Shown: piece by piece, positions 5,918 through 12,504 of the stretch
Layout: the number at the start of each line of letters is the position of its first letter
Position numbering within the stretch: position 1 is the first letter of the stretch
Assembly (NCBI RefSeq): GCF_040654195.1
Contig: NZ_JBFAHM010000030.1
Coordinates: forward strand, 1 to 14,657
Origin: Hamadaea sp013361475
Lineage (GTDB): Bacteria; Actinomycetota; Actinomycetes; Mycobacteriales; Micromonosporaceae
Direction: 5' to 3'
Length of the DNA: 14,657 bases
Program-made: the position numbers and the translations under genes
Notes under the pieces: model-generated
The model's database searches: none
What the model was told of the DNA's origin: nothing
What the model saw: the letters and a program-made list of their open reading frames with translations, nothing else

Positions 5918-6406
5918 ATGGGCACGCTGGGGAACGGGCTTCCCGACCTTCCGCCCGAATGGGGCGAGGTCGTGATTCCGGACGATCCGGCAGAACTCGA
6001 TGAAGAGGCCGAGATCGTCCGCCGCGAGCTGCGCCGCGCCGCTCGCCGAGCCCGCCGGGCCGAGCGGATGCGAGTCTGGCGCCGCCGGTTGCACCTGCCC
6101 GAACAAATCGACGATCCGGACGAGCCGTCCGCCCTGCTGCCGCTGCTGATCCTGGCCATCGCCGTGCTGATCACCCTGGTGGGCCTGATCGCGGTCACCT
6201 GGAGCGGCGTGATGACGCCCCGCAACAACACGACGCCGATGCCGTCCACGAGCGTGCCGCCGACCGGCCACACCGTGGTGACCGCCTCGGCCACGGTCTC
6301 GGCCGCTCCCAGTGCCACCGTCTCGGCCAGTTCCACCCTCTCGGCGAGCGCCACGGCGACCGCTTCGGCCGTCGCGTCGCTCAGTCCCCCGCCGAGCACC
6401 ACGTGA
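5918..6406 (+). CDS. Small single-pass membrane protein, unknown function
   Basis: Not recognised beyond its topology. The 162 residues comprise an acidic N-terminus (PDDPAELDEEAEI), a strongly basic Arg/Ala segment (35-58), one transmembrane helix (about 72-94, LLPLLILAIAVLITLVGLIA) and a tail of about 65 residues rich in Ser, Thr, Ala and Pro. By the positive-inside rule the N-terminus is cytoplasmic and the tail is outside. The start is ATG at 5918 because AGGAGGAG (5901-5908) lies 9 nt upstream. An in-frame ATG at 5897 would place this ribosome binding site inside the gene. The TGA stop overlaps the GTG of the UbiA-type gene by 4 nt (GTGA), so the two products are translationally coupled and may act together. 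Confidence 0.78.
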   Translation: MGTLGNGLPDLPPEWGEVVIPDDPAELDEEAEIVRRELRRAARRARRAERMRVWRRRLHLPEQIDDPDEPSALLPLLILAIAVLITLVGLIAVTWSGVMTPRNNTTPMPSTSVPPTGHTVVTASATVSAAPSATVSASSTLSASATATASAVASLSPPPSTT

Positions 6407-7065
6407 CCCGGGGGAGCGTGGTGCGGCGCGCCTCGGCGTTGCTGCGGTGCTGCCATCCCGCTCCCGTCGCGGCCGTCACCGTCTTGAGCGGGCTGATCGC
6501 GTACGCGGTCGGCCACCGAACGGCCGGGGTGCTCCTCGTCGCCGGGGTGGTCGGAACCAGTCAGCTGGCCGTGGGCTGGGCGAACGACGCCATCGACGCC
6601 GACCGGGACCGCGCCGTACGCCGAGCCGACAAGCCGCTCGCCCTGGAATGGCCCCAGGGCCGGCCCTGGGTCGCCACCGCCGCCCTGATCGCCTCGCTCG
6701 CCATGATCGCCTTGGCCGTGGCCGCGACGCGTCCTCTGGCGGCGGGCGCGGCCGTCGTCGGGCTGGTCAGTGCCCAGCTCTACAACTGGCCGCTCAAGGG
6801 CACCGTGTTCTCGATCGTGCCCTACTTGATCTCGTTCGCCGCGATCCCGATGTTCATCATCGCCGCCGTCCCGGCCACCCCGCCGGGGCAACTGGTGGTC
6901 GCGGCGGCCTGCTTCGGCGGGGCGGCGCATCTGCTCAACGCGGTCCCGGATCTCGCGATGGACGACGCGACCGGCGTACGCGGGCTGCCGCAGCGTCTGG
7001 GCGAATCGCGCGCTCGCGCGGTCGGCGCCGTCCTCACTGGCCTCGCCGTATTTGCGCTCCTCTAA
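6403..7065 (+). CDS. UbiA-family membrane prenyltransferase (short form)
   Basis: UbiA enzymes transfer a polyprenyl chain from its diphosphate to an aromatic or other acceptor in the membrane. Both Asp-rich Mg-diphosphate motifs are present: NDAIDADRD (61-69, NDxxDxxxD) and DLAMD (183-187). The loop after the second one (GVRGLPQRLG) is also typical. About seven hydrophobic helices are visible. At 220 residues it is shorter than the usual 280-300 with nine helices, and it ends right after the helix following motif two. No frame downstream restores hydrophobic helices, so the C-terminus is missing rather than frameshifted. Start: GTG at 6403 overlaps the upstream stop. GTGs at 6418 or 6421, behind GGGGGAG (6410-6416), are alternatives. 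The acceptor substrate is unknown; ispD and ispF are near but divergently transcribed. Confidence 0.85.
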   Translation: MTRGSVVRRASALLRCCHPAPVAAVTVLSGLIAYAVGHRTAGVLLVAGVVGTSQLAVGWANDAIDADRDRAVRRADKPLALEWPQGRPWVATAALIASLAMIALAVAATRPLAAGAAVVGLVSAQLYNWPLKGTVFSIVPYLISFAAIPMFIIAAVPATPPGQLVVAAACFGGAAHLLNAVPDLAMDDATGVRGLPQRLGESRARAVGAVLTGLAVFALL

Positions 7066-7198
7066 CTCACGCGGCGCAGATGGGCGGGTCGGCGAAGGGA
7101 GCCGATCTCCGCCAACTAGTCTGTCGAAGGAATGCGCCCGGTAGACCGGCCCCCCGCCGGCCGAGCGCACAGCCTTCATGGGTCTGAGGAGGACCGAC

Positions 7199-8026
7199 GT
7201 GACGCGCGTGACTGAGCAGCCCGCCCGGTTCACCCGGAAGAACACGGGCCGGGCATTCGCACTCGCCGCCCTGGCCGCGGCGACGACCGCCCTCGGCGCG
7301 TGCAGCGCTGGGCAGGTCACGCAGACGGCGTACATGGCGCCCCCGGTGCCCGGCGTGAACCAGACCTTCTCGGTGAACAGCACCGACCCGGCGCAGCAGG
7401 GCGGCAGCGTATCGCTCCGCGACCTCGCCGTGGTCTACGACACCAACAAGGGATACGCCAAGGGCGGCTCGGCGCAGCTGCAGGTCGGCATCTTCAACGA
7501 CACCCCGCAGCCGCTGAAGGTCACCGTCACCGCGCCCGGCGCCGCGTCCTCGGTGACCGTGGGCGCCGCCGGTGCGACCGCCGCGCCGACCCAGTCCCCG
7601 TCCGCGTCGCCGACGGCCACCGGATCGGCGAGCCCCAGCGCCACGGTCTCCGGATCGGCGAGCCCGAGCGCGACGGCGAAGCCGAGCCCGTCGGAGACCG
7701 CCGCCGGCGGCGGCCCGGCGACCTTCACGATTCCGTCCGGCAGCTTCCTCTCGTTCGGCCAGGGCGAGGGCCAGGCCCTCACGCTGCAGGGCCTGACCGA
7801 GGCGCTCATGCCGGGTGACCTGGTTCGCAGCGTCAACTTCCAGTTCACGGTCGGCTCCGGCCTCCAGCTCACGCAGGCCCCGGCGTCGCCGGCCCCGGAC
7901 ACCAGCCCGGAACTCCGTCCGCGCGAGTCCTGTGTCTTCGCCAACGGCCAGGCCATCTGCCGGGTGCCGCTGTCGAACCCGCTCTCGCCGCAGCCCCGCG
8001 CTTCGATCGAGGTCAAGCACGAGTAA
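7199..8026 (+). CDS. Secreted lipoprotein of unknown function
   Basis: A lipoprotein signal peptide ends in the lipobox LGAC (32-35, Cys35), so the mature protein is anchored outside the cytoplasmic membrane. The body has beta-rich stretches (SVSLRDLAVVYD, AQLQVGIFNDTPQPLKVTV, LSFGQGEGQALTLQGLTEAL) resembling an immunoglobulin-like or PCuAC-type fold. I see no His/Met copper site, so no function is assigned. A Ser/Pro/Ala/Thr linker of about 45 residues interrupts it and is partly encoded by a 30-bp tandem repeat. The GTG at 7199 is chosen because GAGGAGGA (7186-7193) lies 5 nt upstream. The in-frame ATG at 7178 would lie before this site. The UbiA gene ends 133 nt upstream. A strong hairpin terminator follows. 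Confidence 0.83.
   Translation: MTRVTEQPARFTRKNTGRAFALAALAAATTALGACSAGQVTQTAYMAPPVPGVNQTFSVNSTDPAQQGGSVSLRDLAVVYDTNKGYAKGGSAQLQVGIFNDTPQPLKVTVTAPGAASSVTVGAAGATAAPTQSPSASPTATGSASPSATVSGSASPSATAKPSPSETAAGGGPATFTIPSGSFLSFGQGEGQALTLQGLTEALMPGDLVRSVNFQFTVGSGLQLTQAPASPAPDTSPELRPRESCVFANGQAICRVPLSNPLSPQPRASIEVKHE
7621..7680 (+). repeat. 30-bp in-frame tandem repeat in the lipoprotein linker
   Basis: Two units, 7621-7650 and 7651-7680, begin CGGATCGGCGAGCCC and encode GSASPSATVS and GSASPSATAK. The repeat is a multiple of three, so copy-number change would alter linker length without breaking the gene. Confidence 0.65.
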
Positions 8027-8038
8027 CACCTTTCGCTG

Positions 8039-8074
8039 AAACGAGGGCGGGCCCGGTCGGGTCCGCCCTCGTTT
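8039..8074 (+). terminator. Intrinsic-type terminator after the lipoprotein gene
   Basis: A 16-bp stem (8039-8054 with 8059-8074, one G-U pair) with a GGTC loop is very GC-rich in the middle and flanked by AAA and TTT. It starts 12 nt after the lipoprotein stop and ends 28 nt before radA. Confidence 0.85.
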
Positions 8075-8089
8075 GTCGTAAGGGGACGC

Positions 8090-8095
8090 TACGGT
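8090..8095 (+). promoter_or_regulatory. Leaderless -10 box of radA
   Basis: TACGGT ends 7 nt before the radA GTG, and no ribosome binding site is close to that start. This is the usual geometry of actinobacterial leaderless promoters. No clear -35 is visible. Confidence 0.45.
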
Positions 8096-8102
8096 TCTCC
8101 GC

Positions 8103-9530
8103 GTGACCCGACCGACCAAGGCCCCGGCGAAGGCTTCCCGGCCCGCGTTCCTCTGCGACGCCTGCGGCTACCAGCCCCCGAAGTGGGTGGGCCGCTGCCC
8201 GGAGTGCGGCGAGTGGGGCTCCGTCGTGGAGTCGGCCCCGGCCGCCGCCGCTCCCGTGGCGCTGCGGCAGATCGCGCCCCGCATGCCCGGCGAGCCCGCT
8301 CGGCCGATCGCCGAGATCAGCCCGATTCCGGCCCGCGCCGTGCCGACCCACGTCAGCGAGTTGGATCGCGTCCTGGGCGGCGGTCTGGTGCCGGGCGGCG
8401 TCGTGCTGCTCGCCGGAGAACCGGGCGTCGGCAAGTCCACTCTCCTTCTCGACGTCGCCCAGCAATGGGCCGTCCATTCCGGGAGCAACTCGCTCGTCGT
8501 CAGCGGTGAGGAGTCGGTCAGCCAGGTCCGCCTGCGGGCCGAGCGGATGCAGACCCTCCACGAGCGGCTCTACCTGGCGGCCGAGACCGATCTCGCGGCG
8601 CTGCTCGGCCACGTCGACGCCGTCCGCCCCGGGCTGCTCATCGTCGACAGTGTCCAGACGGTCTCCTCGCCCACCTCCGACGGCGTACCGGGTGGGGTCA
8701 CCCAGGTGCGGGCGGTGACCGCGGCGCTGATCGCGACGGCCAAGGAGCGGGGCATCGCGACGATCCTCGTGGGCCACGTCACCAAGGACGGCAACGTGGC
8801 CGGGCCGCGCGTCCTGGAGCACCTGGTCGACGTGGTGCTGCAGTTCGAGGGCGACAAGCACTCCTCGCTCCGGCTCATCCGGGGGCTCAAGAACCGGTTC
8901 GGCAGCGTGGACGAGGTCGGCTGCTTCGAGATGCACGAGACCGGCATCGCCTCGCTGCCCGATCCGTCCGGGCTGTTCCTGACCCGGCACGCCGAGCCCG
9001 TGCCGGGCACCTGCTGCACCGTGGTGATGGAGGGCCGGCGCGCCCTGGTCACCGAGGTGCAGGCGCTCATCGGCGCCAGTCCGGCCAACGGCTCGCCCCG
9101 GCGGACCGTCTCCGGCCTCGACTCGGCCCGGCTGGCGATGCTGCTTGCCGTCCTGGAGCGCCGCGGACCCGGCAAGGGCCTGCACGAACGCGAGGTCTTC
9201 GCCTCGACCGTGGGCGGCATCAAGGTCACCGAGCCCTCCGTCGACCTCGCCATGGCGCTCGCCATAGCGTCGGCCAAGGTGAACCTCGCCACCGTCCCGA
9301 ACCTCGTGGCGGTGGGGGAGGTCGGTCTGACCGGCGAGATCCGCCGGGTCGGCAACGTCGCGCAGCGCCTCGCCGAGGCCGCCCGCCTGGGGTTCACCGT
9401 GGCCCTGGTGCCGGTAGGGTGCGCGCCCGCCAAGGGAACGGCGCCGACCGGCCTGAAGGTCCACGAGGTCGGCGACCTGCCCCAAGCCCTCCAGATGTCG
9501 GCGCTGCTCGCCGCCGAGCGCACCCCGTAG
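8103..9530 (+). CDS. radA: DNA repair/recombination ATPase RadA (Sms)
   Basis: RadA is a RecA-related, DnaB-like ATPase that drives branch migration during recombinational repair. The 475-residue protein has the full domain order: C4 zinc finger (C18, C21, C32, C35), RecA-type ATPase with Walker A GEPGVGKST (105-113) and Walker B LLIVDSVQ (178-185), the RadA signature KNRFG (263-267), and a C-terminal Lon-protease-like domain (about 340-470, with VGGIKVTEPSVDLAMALA). The start is GTG at 8103, probably leaderless. It is followed after a few bases by disA. This pairing is conserved in many Gram-positives, and RadA is known to bind and inhibit DisA in mycobacteria and Bacillus. Confidence 0.97.
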   Translation: MTRPTKAPAKASRPAFLCDACGYQPPKWVGRCPECGEWGSVVESAPAAAAPVALRQIAPRMPGEPARPIAEISPIPARAVPTHVSELDRVLGGGLVPGGVVLLAGEPGVGKSTLLLDVAQQWAVHSGSNSLVVSGEESVSQVRLRAERMQTLHERLYLAAETDLAALLGHVDAVRPGLLIVDSVQTVSSPTSDGVPGGVTQVRAVTAALIATAKERGIATILVGHVTKDGNVAGPRVLEHLVDVVLQFEGDKHSSLRLIRGLKNRFGSVDEVGCFEMHETGIASLPDPSGLFLTRHAEPVPGTCCTVVMEGRRALVTEVQALIGASPANGSPRRTVSGLDSARLAMLLAVLERRGPGKGLHEREVFASTVGGIKVTEPSVDLAMALAIASAKVNLATVPNLVAVGEVGLTGEIRRVGNVAQRLAEAARLGFTVALVPVGCAPAKGTAPTGLKVHEVGDLPQALQMSALLAAERTP

Positions 9531-9533
9531 ACT
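9528..9533 (+). promoter_or_regulatory. Possible internal leaderless -10 of disA
   Basis: TAGACT overlaps the radA TAG stop and ends 6 nt before the GTG at 9540. This gives the leaderless geometry seen at neighbouring genes. No convincing -35 is present. It would let disA be transcribed apart from radA. Confidence 0.4.
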
Positions 9534-9539
9534 GTGGCC

Positions 9540-10640
9540 GTGCCGAGCGAACGCGAACCGAGCTGGAACGCCATGGGTGGCGATCCGCTCCGGGCCACCC
9601 TCGCCCGGATGGCCCCGGGCACCCCGCTGCGCGACAGCCTCGAACGCATCCTCCGGGGGCGGACGGGCGCGCTGATCGTGCTCGGCTATGACAAGACTGT
9701 CGAGTCCATCTGCACCGGCGGCTTCCCGCTCGATGTGGAGTTCTCCGCGACTCGGCTGCGCGAGCTGTGCAAGATGGACGGCGCCGTCGTGCTCTCCACC
9801 GACGGCACCCGCATCCTGCGGGCCGCGGTGCACCTGATGCCCGACCCCTCCATCCCGTCCGAGGAGTCCGGCACCCGGCATCGGACCGCCGAGCGAGTGG
9901 CCAAGCAGACCGGCTTCCCGGTCATCTCGGTCAGCCAGTCGATGCGCATCATCGGGCTCTACATCAACAGCACCCGCCACGTCCTCGACGACTCGGCCGC
10001 CATCCTCTCCCGGGCCAACCAGGCCCTGGCCACGCTCGAGCGCTACAAGCTGCGGCTCGACGAGGTCAGCGGCACGCTGTCCGCGCTGGAGATCGAGGAT
10101 CTCGTGACGGTACGCGACGCGTTGGCCGTCGTGCAGCGACTCGAGATGGTGCGGCGCATCTCCGACGAGATCGCGGGTTACGTGGTGGAACTCGGCACCG
10201 ACGGCCGGCTGCTGTCGCTCCAGCTCGACGAGCTGATGGCGGGCGTCGACGCCGACCGCACCCTCGTGATCCGCGACTACCTGCCGACCGGCCGCAAGGC
10301 GCGTACGGCGGATGAGGCGCTGGTGGAGCTGGACATGCTCACCGCCACCGAGCTGATCGATCTCGTGGCGGTCGCCCGCGCGATGGGCTACCCGGCCTCC
10401 ACCGAGGCGCTCGACGCGGCGGTGAGCCCGCGTGGCTTCCGGCTGCTCGCCAAGGTCCCGCGGCTGCCGGGTGCGGTCGTCGACCGGCTCGTCGACCACT
10501 TCGGCAGCCTGCAGCGGCTACTGGGCGCGACGGTCGAGGATCTGCAGGCGGTCGACGGTGTGGGCGACGCTCGCGCCCGGGGCGTACGCGAAGGCCTGTC
10601 CCGTCTGGCCGAGGCGTCCATCCTGGAGCGTTACGTCTGA
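9540..10640 (+). CDS. disA: Diadenylate cyclase DisA, DNA-integrity scanning protein
   Basis: DisA makes cyclic di-AMP from two ATP. As an octamer it binds branched DNA, which shuts the cyclase off. The DAC domain is N-terminal, with the catalytic KMDGAVVLS and SGTRHRTAER motifs (DGA at residues 80-82, GTRHR at 111-115, counting from this start). A helical spine follows. The C-terminus is a helix-hairpin-helix DNA-binding domain (VEDLQAVDGVGDARARGV). GTG at 9540 gives 366 residues. GTG at 9534 is two codons longer, and ATG at 9573 is nearer to where homology begins. The stop is only 4 nt from the stop of the convergent gene at 10645. Its partner radA lies immediately upstream. Confidence 0.96.
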   Translation: MPSEREPSWNAMGGDPLRATLARMAPGTPLRDSLERILRGRTGALIVLGYDKTVESICTGGFPLDVEFSATRLRELCKMDGAVVLSTDGTRILRAAVHLMPDPSIPSEESGTRHRTAERVAKQTGFPVISVSQSMRIIGLYINSTRHVLDDSAAILSRANQALATLERYKLRLDEVSGTLSALEIEDLVTVRDALAVVQRLEMVRRISDEIAGYVVELGTDGRLLSLQLDELMAGVDADRTLVIRDYLPTGRKARTADEALVELDMLTATELIDLVAVARAMGYPASTEALDAAVSPRGFRLLAKVPRLPGAVVDRLVDHFGSLQRLLGATVEDLQAVDGVGDARARGVREGLSRLAEASILERYV

Positions 10641-10642
10641 CG

Positions 10643-10660
10643 CCTCACTTGATGGTGAGG
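10643..10660. terminator. Small hairpin at the disA convergent end
   Basis: CCTCAC (10643-10648) and GTGAGG (10655-10660) form a perfect 6-bp stem with a 6-nt loop, directly after the disA stop and over the last codons of the opposing gene. There is no T-tract. It is a weak candidate for ending both transcripts. Confidence 0.35.
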
Positions 10661-11322
10661 GTGACCCCGTCGCTCAGCTTCGTCCCGACCCGCCCGACGA
10701 CCTGGTACTTACCCGGGTCCGGGGCCGGGCCGGTGGGCGTGCGCTTCACCGTCGTGCTGCACGAGGTGCTGAGCTTGCCGTTCCACTCGACGTTGAACGA
10801 CACCTCCAGCCCCTGCTGGAAGGTGTGGACGTTGCTGCCGCGCGGCGGATCGCAGTCGTCGGAGGACCAGATCTTCTCCGCACCCTGAACCACCCGCAGC
10901 TCCTGCAGGTCCGGGCCGATGTCCCGGGTGCAGGTCCGGTCGGACACGTTCTTGATGTACAGGTAGATCAGGACGCTGGCGCCGCGGTTGACGCTGGTCT
11001 GAACCGGTTTCGCGGTCACCTTCAGCTCGGCGTCCGTGCACGCGCGCGGGTCGACGGGCTCGTCGCTGGCGAGCGCGGTCGGGCTCGACTGGGCCGAGGC
11101 GGACGGGCTCACCGTCGGCGAGACCACGTTGGCCGGGACGTTGCCGCCCGTCGCCGCCGCACTCGGGCTCTTGGTCGGACTGGAGTTGCCCGAGGCCGAG
11201 GTTTTCGGCCCCGACGTGCACGCGTATGAGACGAGGAGTGCGGCAACCAGCACACCTCCGAGCACCACCGCGCGCCGGCGCCAATAGACAGCGGCCGGCA
11301 GCGGACCCACCGTGAGTCTCAT
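10645..11322 (-). CDS. Conserved membrane-anchored extracytoplasmic protein facing disA
   Basis: The 225-residue product has no assigned function that I know. It begins MRLTVGPLPAAVYWRRR, a motif that looks conserved in my recollection of actinobacterial neighbours of disA. A hydrophobic helix follows (about 18-33), ending at SYAC35, a poor lipobox, so it is either an atypical lipoprotein or a signal anchor. A Ser/Pro/Ala/Thr linker (about 36-90) leads to a beta-rich domain with four cysteines (ACTD, TCTR, DDCD, TSCS), which could form two disulphides, and a C-terminal segment (GKYQVVGRVGTKLSDGVTLTIK) of Ig-like character. The start is ATG at 11322. A GTG at 11331 would directly abut the -10 TAGCGT and is less likely. 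Transcribed opposite to disA, with only 4 nt between the stops. Confidence 0.82.
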   Translation of the reverse strand: MRLTVGPLPAAVYWRRRAVVLGGVLVAALLVSYACTSGPKTSASGNSSPTKSPSAAATGGNVPANVVSPTVSPSASAQSSPTALASDEPVDPRACTDAELKVTAKPVQTSVNRGASVLIYLYIKNVSDRTCTRDIGPDLQELRVVQGAEKIWSSDDCDPPRGSNVHTFQQGLEVSFNVEWNGKLSTSCSTTVKRTPTGPAPDPGKYQVVGRVGTKLSDGVTLTIK

Positions 11323-11331
11323 AATGCCCAC

Positions 11332-11337
11332 ACGCTA
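11332..11337 (-). promoter_or_regulatory. Leaderless -10 box of the gene facing disA
   Basis: Minus-strand TAGCGT ends 9 nt before the ATG at 11322. There is no ribosome binding site between them. This supports the ATG over the GTG at 11331 as the start. Confidence 0.42.
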
Positions 11338-11344
11338 GTGCCAG

Positions 11345-11365
11345 GGCGCTTCTCCGCAAAGCGCC
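11345..11365 (-). terminator. Hairpin after the peptide deformylase gene
   Basis: GGCGCTT (11345-11351) and AAGCGCC (11359-11365) form a perfect 7-bp stem with a 7-nt loop, about 24 nt downstream of the def stop on the minus strand. No T-tract follows. It is likely to end the ACT-def transcript before the next promoter. Confidence 0.5.
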
Positions 11366-11389
11366 GACACACCGCTGGACGGCCGACAG

Positions 11390-11941
11390 TCATAAGTAGA
11401 CCTTGCGCTGATAGAGGGCGTGCGCGCCGCTGACCCGGTCGAGGAACAGCAGACCAGCACAGTGGTCGATCTCGTGTTGCAGAGCGCGAGCCTCGAAGGC
11501 GTCGGTGGTGAGCGTGATCTTCGCGCCCGTTCCCGGAGCCTCCCCCACCACCACGATGCGGCCGGCTCGCTTGACGTCGCCGGTCAGGTCGGGCACCGAC
11601 ATGCAGCCCTCGCGTCCGGGCCGCCAGCGGCTGGCCTCGACGATCTCGGCGTTGGCCAGGGCGTACGCACCGTGCACGGTGTTGGTCTTCGGGTGCCCGG
11701 TGACGTCCACGACGAACAGCCGGGCGGATACGCCGATCTGCGGTGCGGCCAGCCCGACGCAGCCGGGCGAGACCCGCATCGTGGCGAACAGGTCGGCGGC
11801 GAGCCGCACCACCTCGGGATCGGTCGGGTCGACCAGCTCGCCTGGGCGGGCCAGCACCGGGTCGGGTGCGGTCACCACCGGCCGGACGACGCCCTCGACG
11901 CCCAGCGCCTCGTATCGGGCCAGTTCGTTCGCGGAGGTCAC
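11390..11941 (-). CDS. def: Peptide deformylase
   Basis: Removes the formyl group from the initiator methionine of new proteins in the cytoplasm. It uses a metal (usually Fe2+) held by one Cys and two His. The 183-residue product has motif 2 EGCMS (111-115, Cys113), motif 3 HEIDH (156-160, His156, Glu157, His160) and motif 1 as CVGLAAPQ (61-68). In motif 1 the usual first Gly is Cys61, probably a lineage variant. The start is GTG at 11941, overlapping the stop of the ACT-domain gene by 4 nt (GTGA). The two are therefore translationally coupled. A hairpin follows the stop. Confidence 0.95.
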   Translation of the reverse strand: MTSANELARYEALGVEGVVRPVVTAPDPVLARPGELVDPTDPEVVRLAADLFATMRVSPGCVGLAAPQIGVSARLFVVDVTGHPKTNTVHGAYALANAEIVEASRWRPGREGCMSVPDLTGDVKRAGRIVVVGEAPGTGAKITLTTDAFEARALQHEIDHCAGLLFLDRVSGAHALYQRKVYL

Positions 11942-12453
11942 AGCAGATCCGCCTCGGTCCGGCGCAGCGTCACGTCGACGCCCAGGCTCTCGCTGACCTC
12001 GGCCAGCCGGGCGGCGACCGCCTCGGTGCTGCCCTTCGGCAGTTCCACCTCGGCGACCAGCACATACAGCGGGCCCACCAGGCGAGTCGAGAGGTCGGTG
12101 ATGTTGCCGCCGGCTTCGGCCAGCGCCCGGGTCACCGCCGCCACGATGCCCAGCCGGTCGGCGCCGTGCACACTCACCAGGTGGGGAACGCCCGCAGCCG
12201 GACCTTCCTCGTCCGCCCCGACCTCGCGTACGCCGACAAGCAGGCGGCCGTCGGCGGTCAGCGGCCGCAGCGCCGTCTCGACCTCCCCCACCGAAAGGTC
12301 TCCGGCGCAGATCAGGGTCATCGCGAAGTGCCCGCGCAGCCGGGTCATCGTGGAGTCGGTGAGGTTAGCCCCGAGCGTCGAGAGGGCTCCGGCGACGTCG
12401 GCGACGATGCCCGGACGGTCGTGCCCGAGCACGGTGACGGCGAGTTCGGTCAT
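11938..12453 (-). CDS. Double ACT-domain protein, GcvR-like
   Basis: The 171-residue protein consists of two ACT domains (about 4-75 and 91-168), each opening with the ligand-binding loop pattern: TVLGHDRPGIVADVAGAL and SVHGADRLGIVAAVTRAL. ACT domains bind amino acids. This two-domain architecture is that of GcvR, which controls the glycine cleavage system in enterobacteria, and the first domain resembles that of formyl-THF deformylase PurU. There is no DNA-binding domain, so it would act by binding a partner. The start is ATG at 12453. A far longer in-frame reading antisense to mutY is rejected. A possible leaderless -10 is CACAAT (12465-12460). It is coupled to def and divergent from mutY by 51 bp. 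The exact ligand is unknown. Confidence 0.88.
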   Translation of the reverse strand: MTELAVTVLGHDRPGIVADVAGALSTLGANLTDSTMTRLRGHFAMTLICAGDLSVGEVETALRPLTADGRLLVGVREVGADEEGPAAGVPHLVSVHGADRLGIVAAVTRALAEAGGNITDLSTRLVGPLYVLVAEVELPKGSTEAVAARLAEVSESLGVDVTLRRTEADLL

Positions 12454-12491
12454 CGGTGCATTGTGCTCCGTCCACGCTCCGGGACGGCACG

Positions 12492-12497
12492 TAGGGT
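12492..12497 (+). promoter_or_regulatory. Leaderless -10 box of mutY
   Basis: TAGGGT ends 7 nt before the mutY ATG at 12505. The G-rich run between them could also serve as a weak ribosome binding site if transcription starts further upstream. Confidence 0.42.
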
Positions 12498-12504
12498 GGG
12501 GGAC

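Noticed and set aside
7063..7180. A frameshift that would restore the UbiA C-terminus
   Set aside because: None of the three forward frames after the stop encodes hydrophobic helices, so the short end is not a simple sequencing error.
5686..7383. A 565-codon open frame on the minus strand
   Set aside because: Antisense to the membrane protein and UbiA genes, with low-complexity Arg/Gly composition and no recognisable domain.
8013..10499. An 828-codon open frame on the minus strand
   Set aside because: It is antisense to radA and disA, both of which match their families end to end. Its product is Arg/Gly/His/Asp-rich with no domain, the usual shadow of GC-rich codon use.
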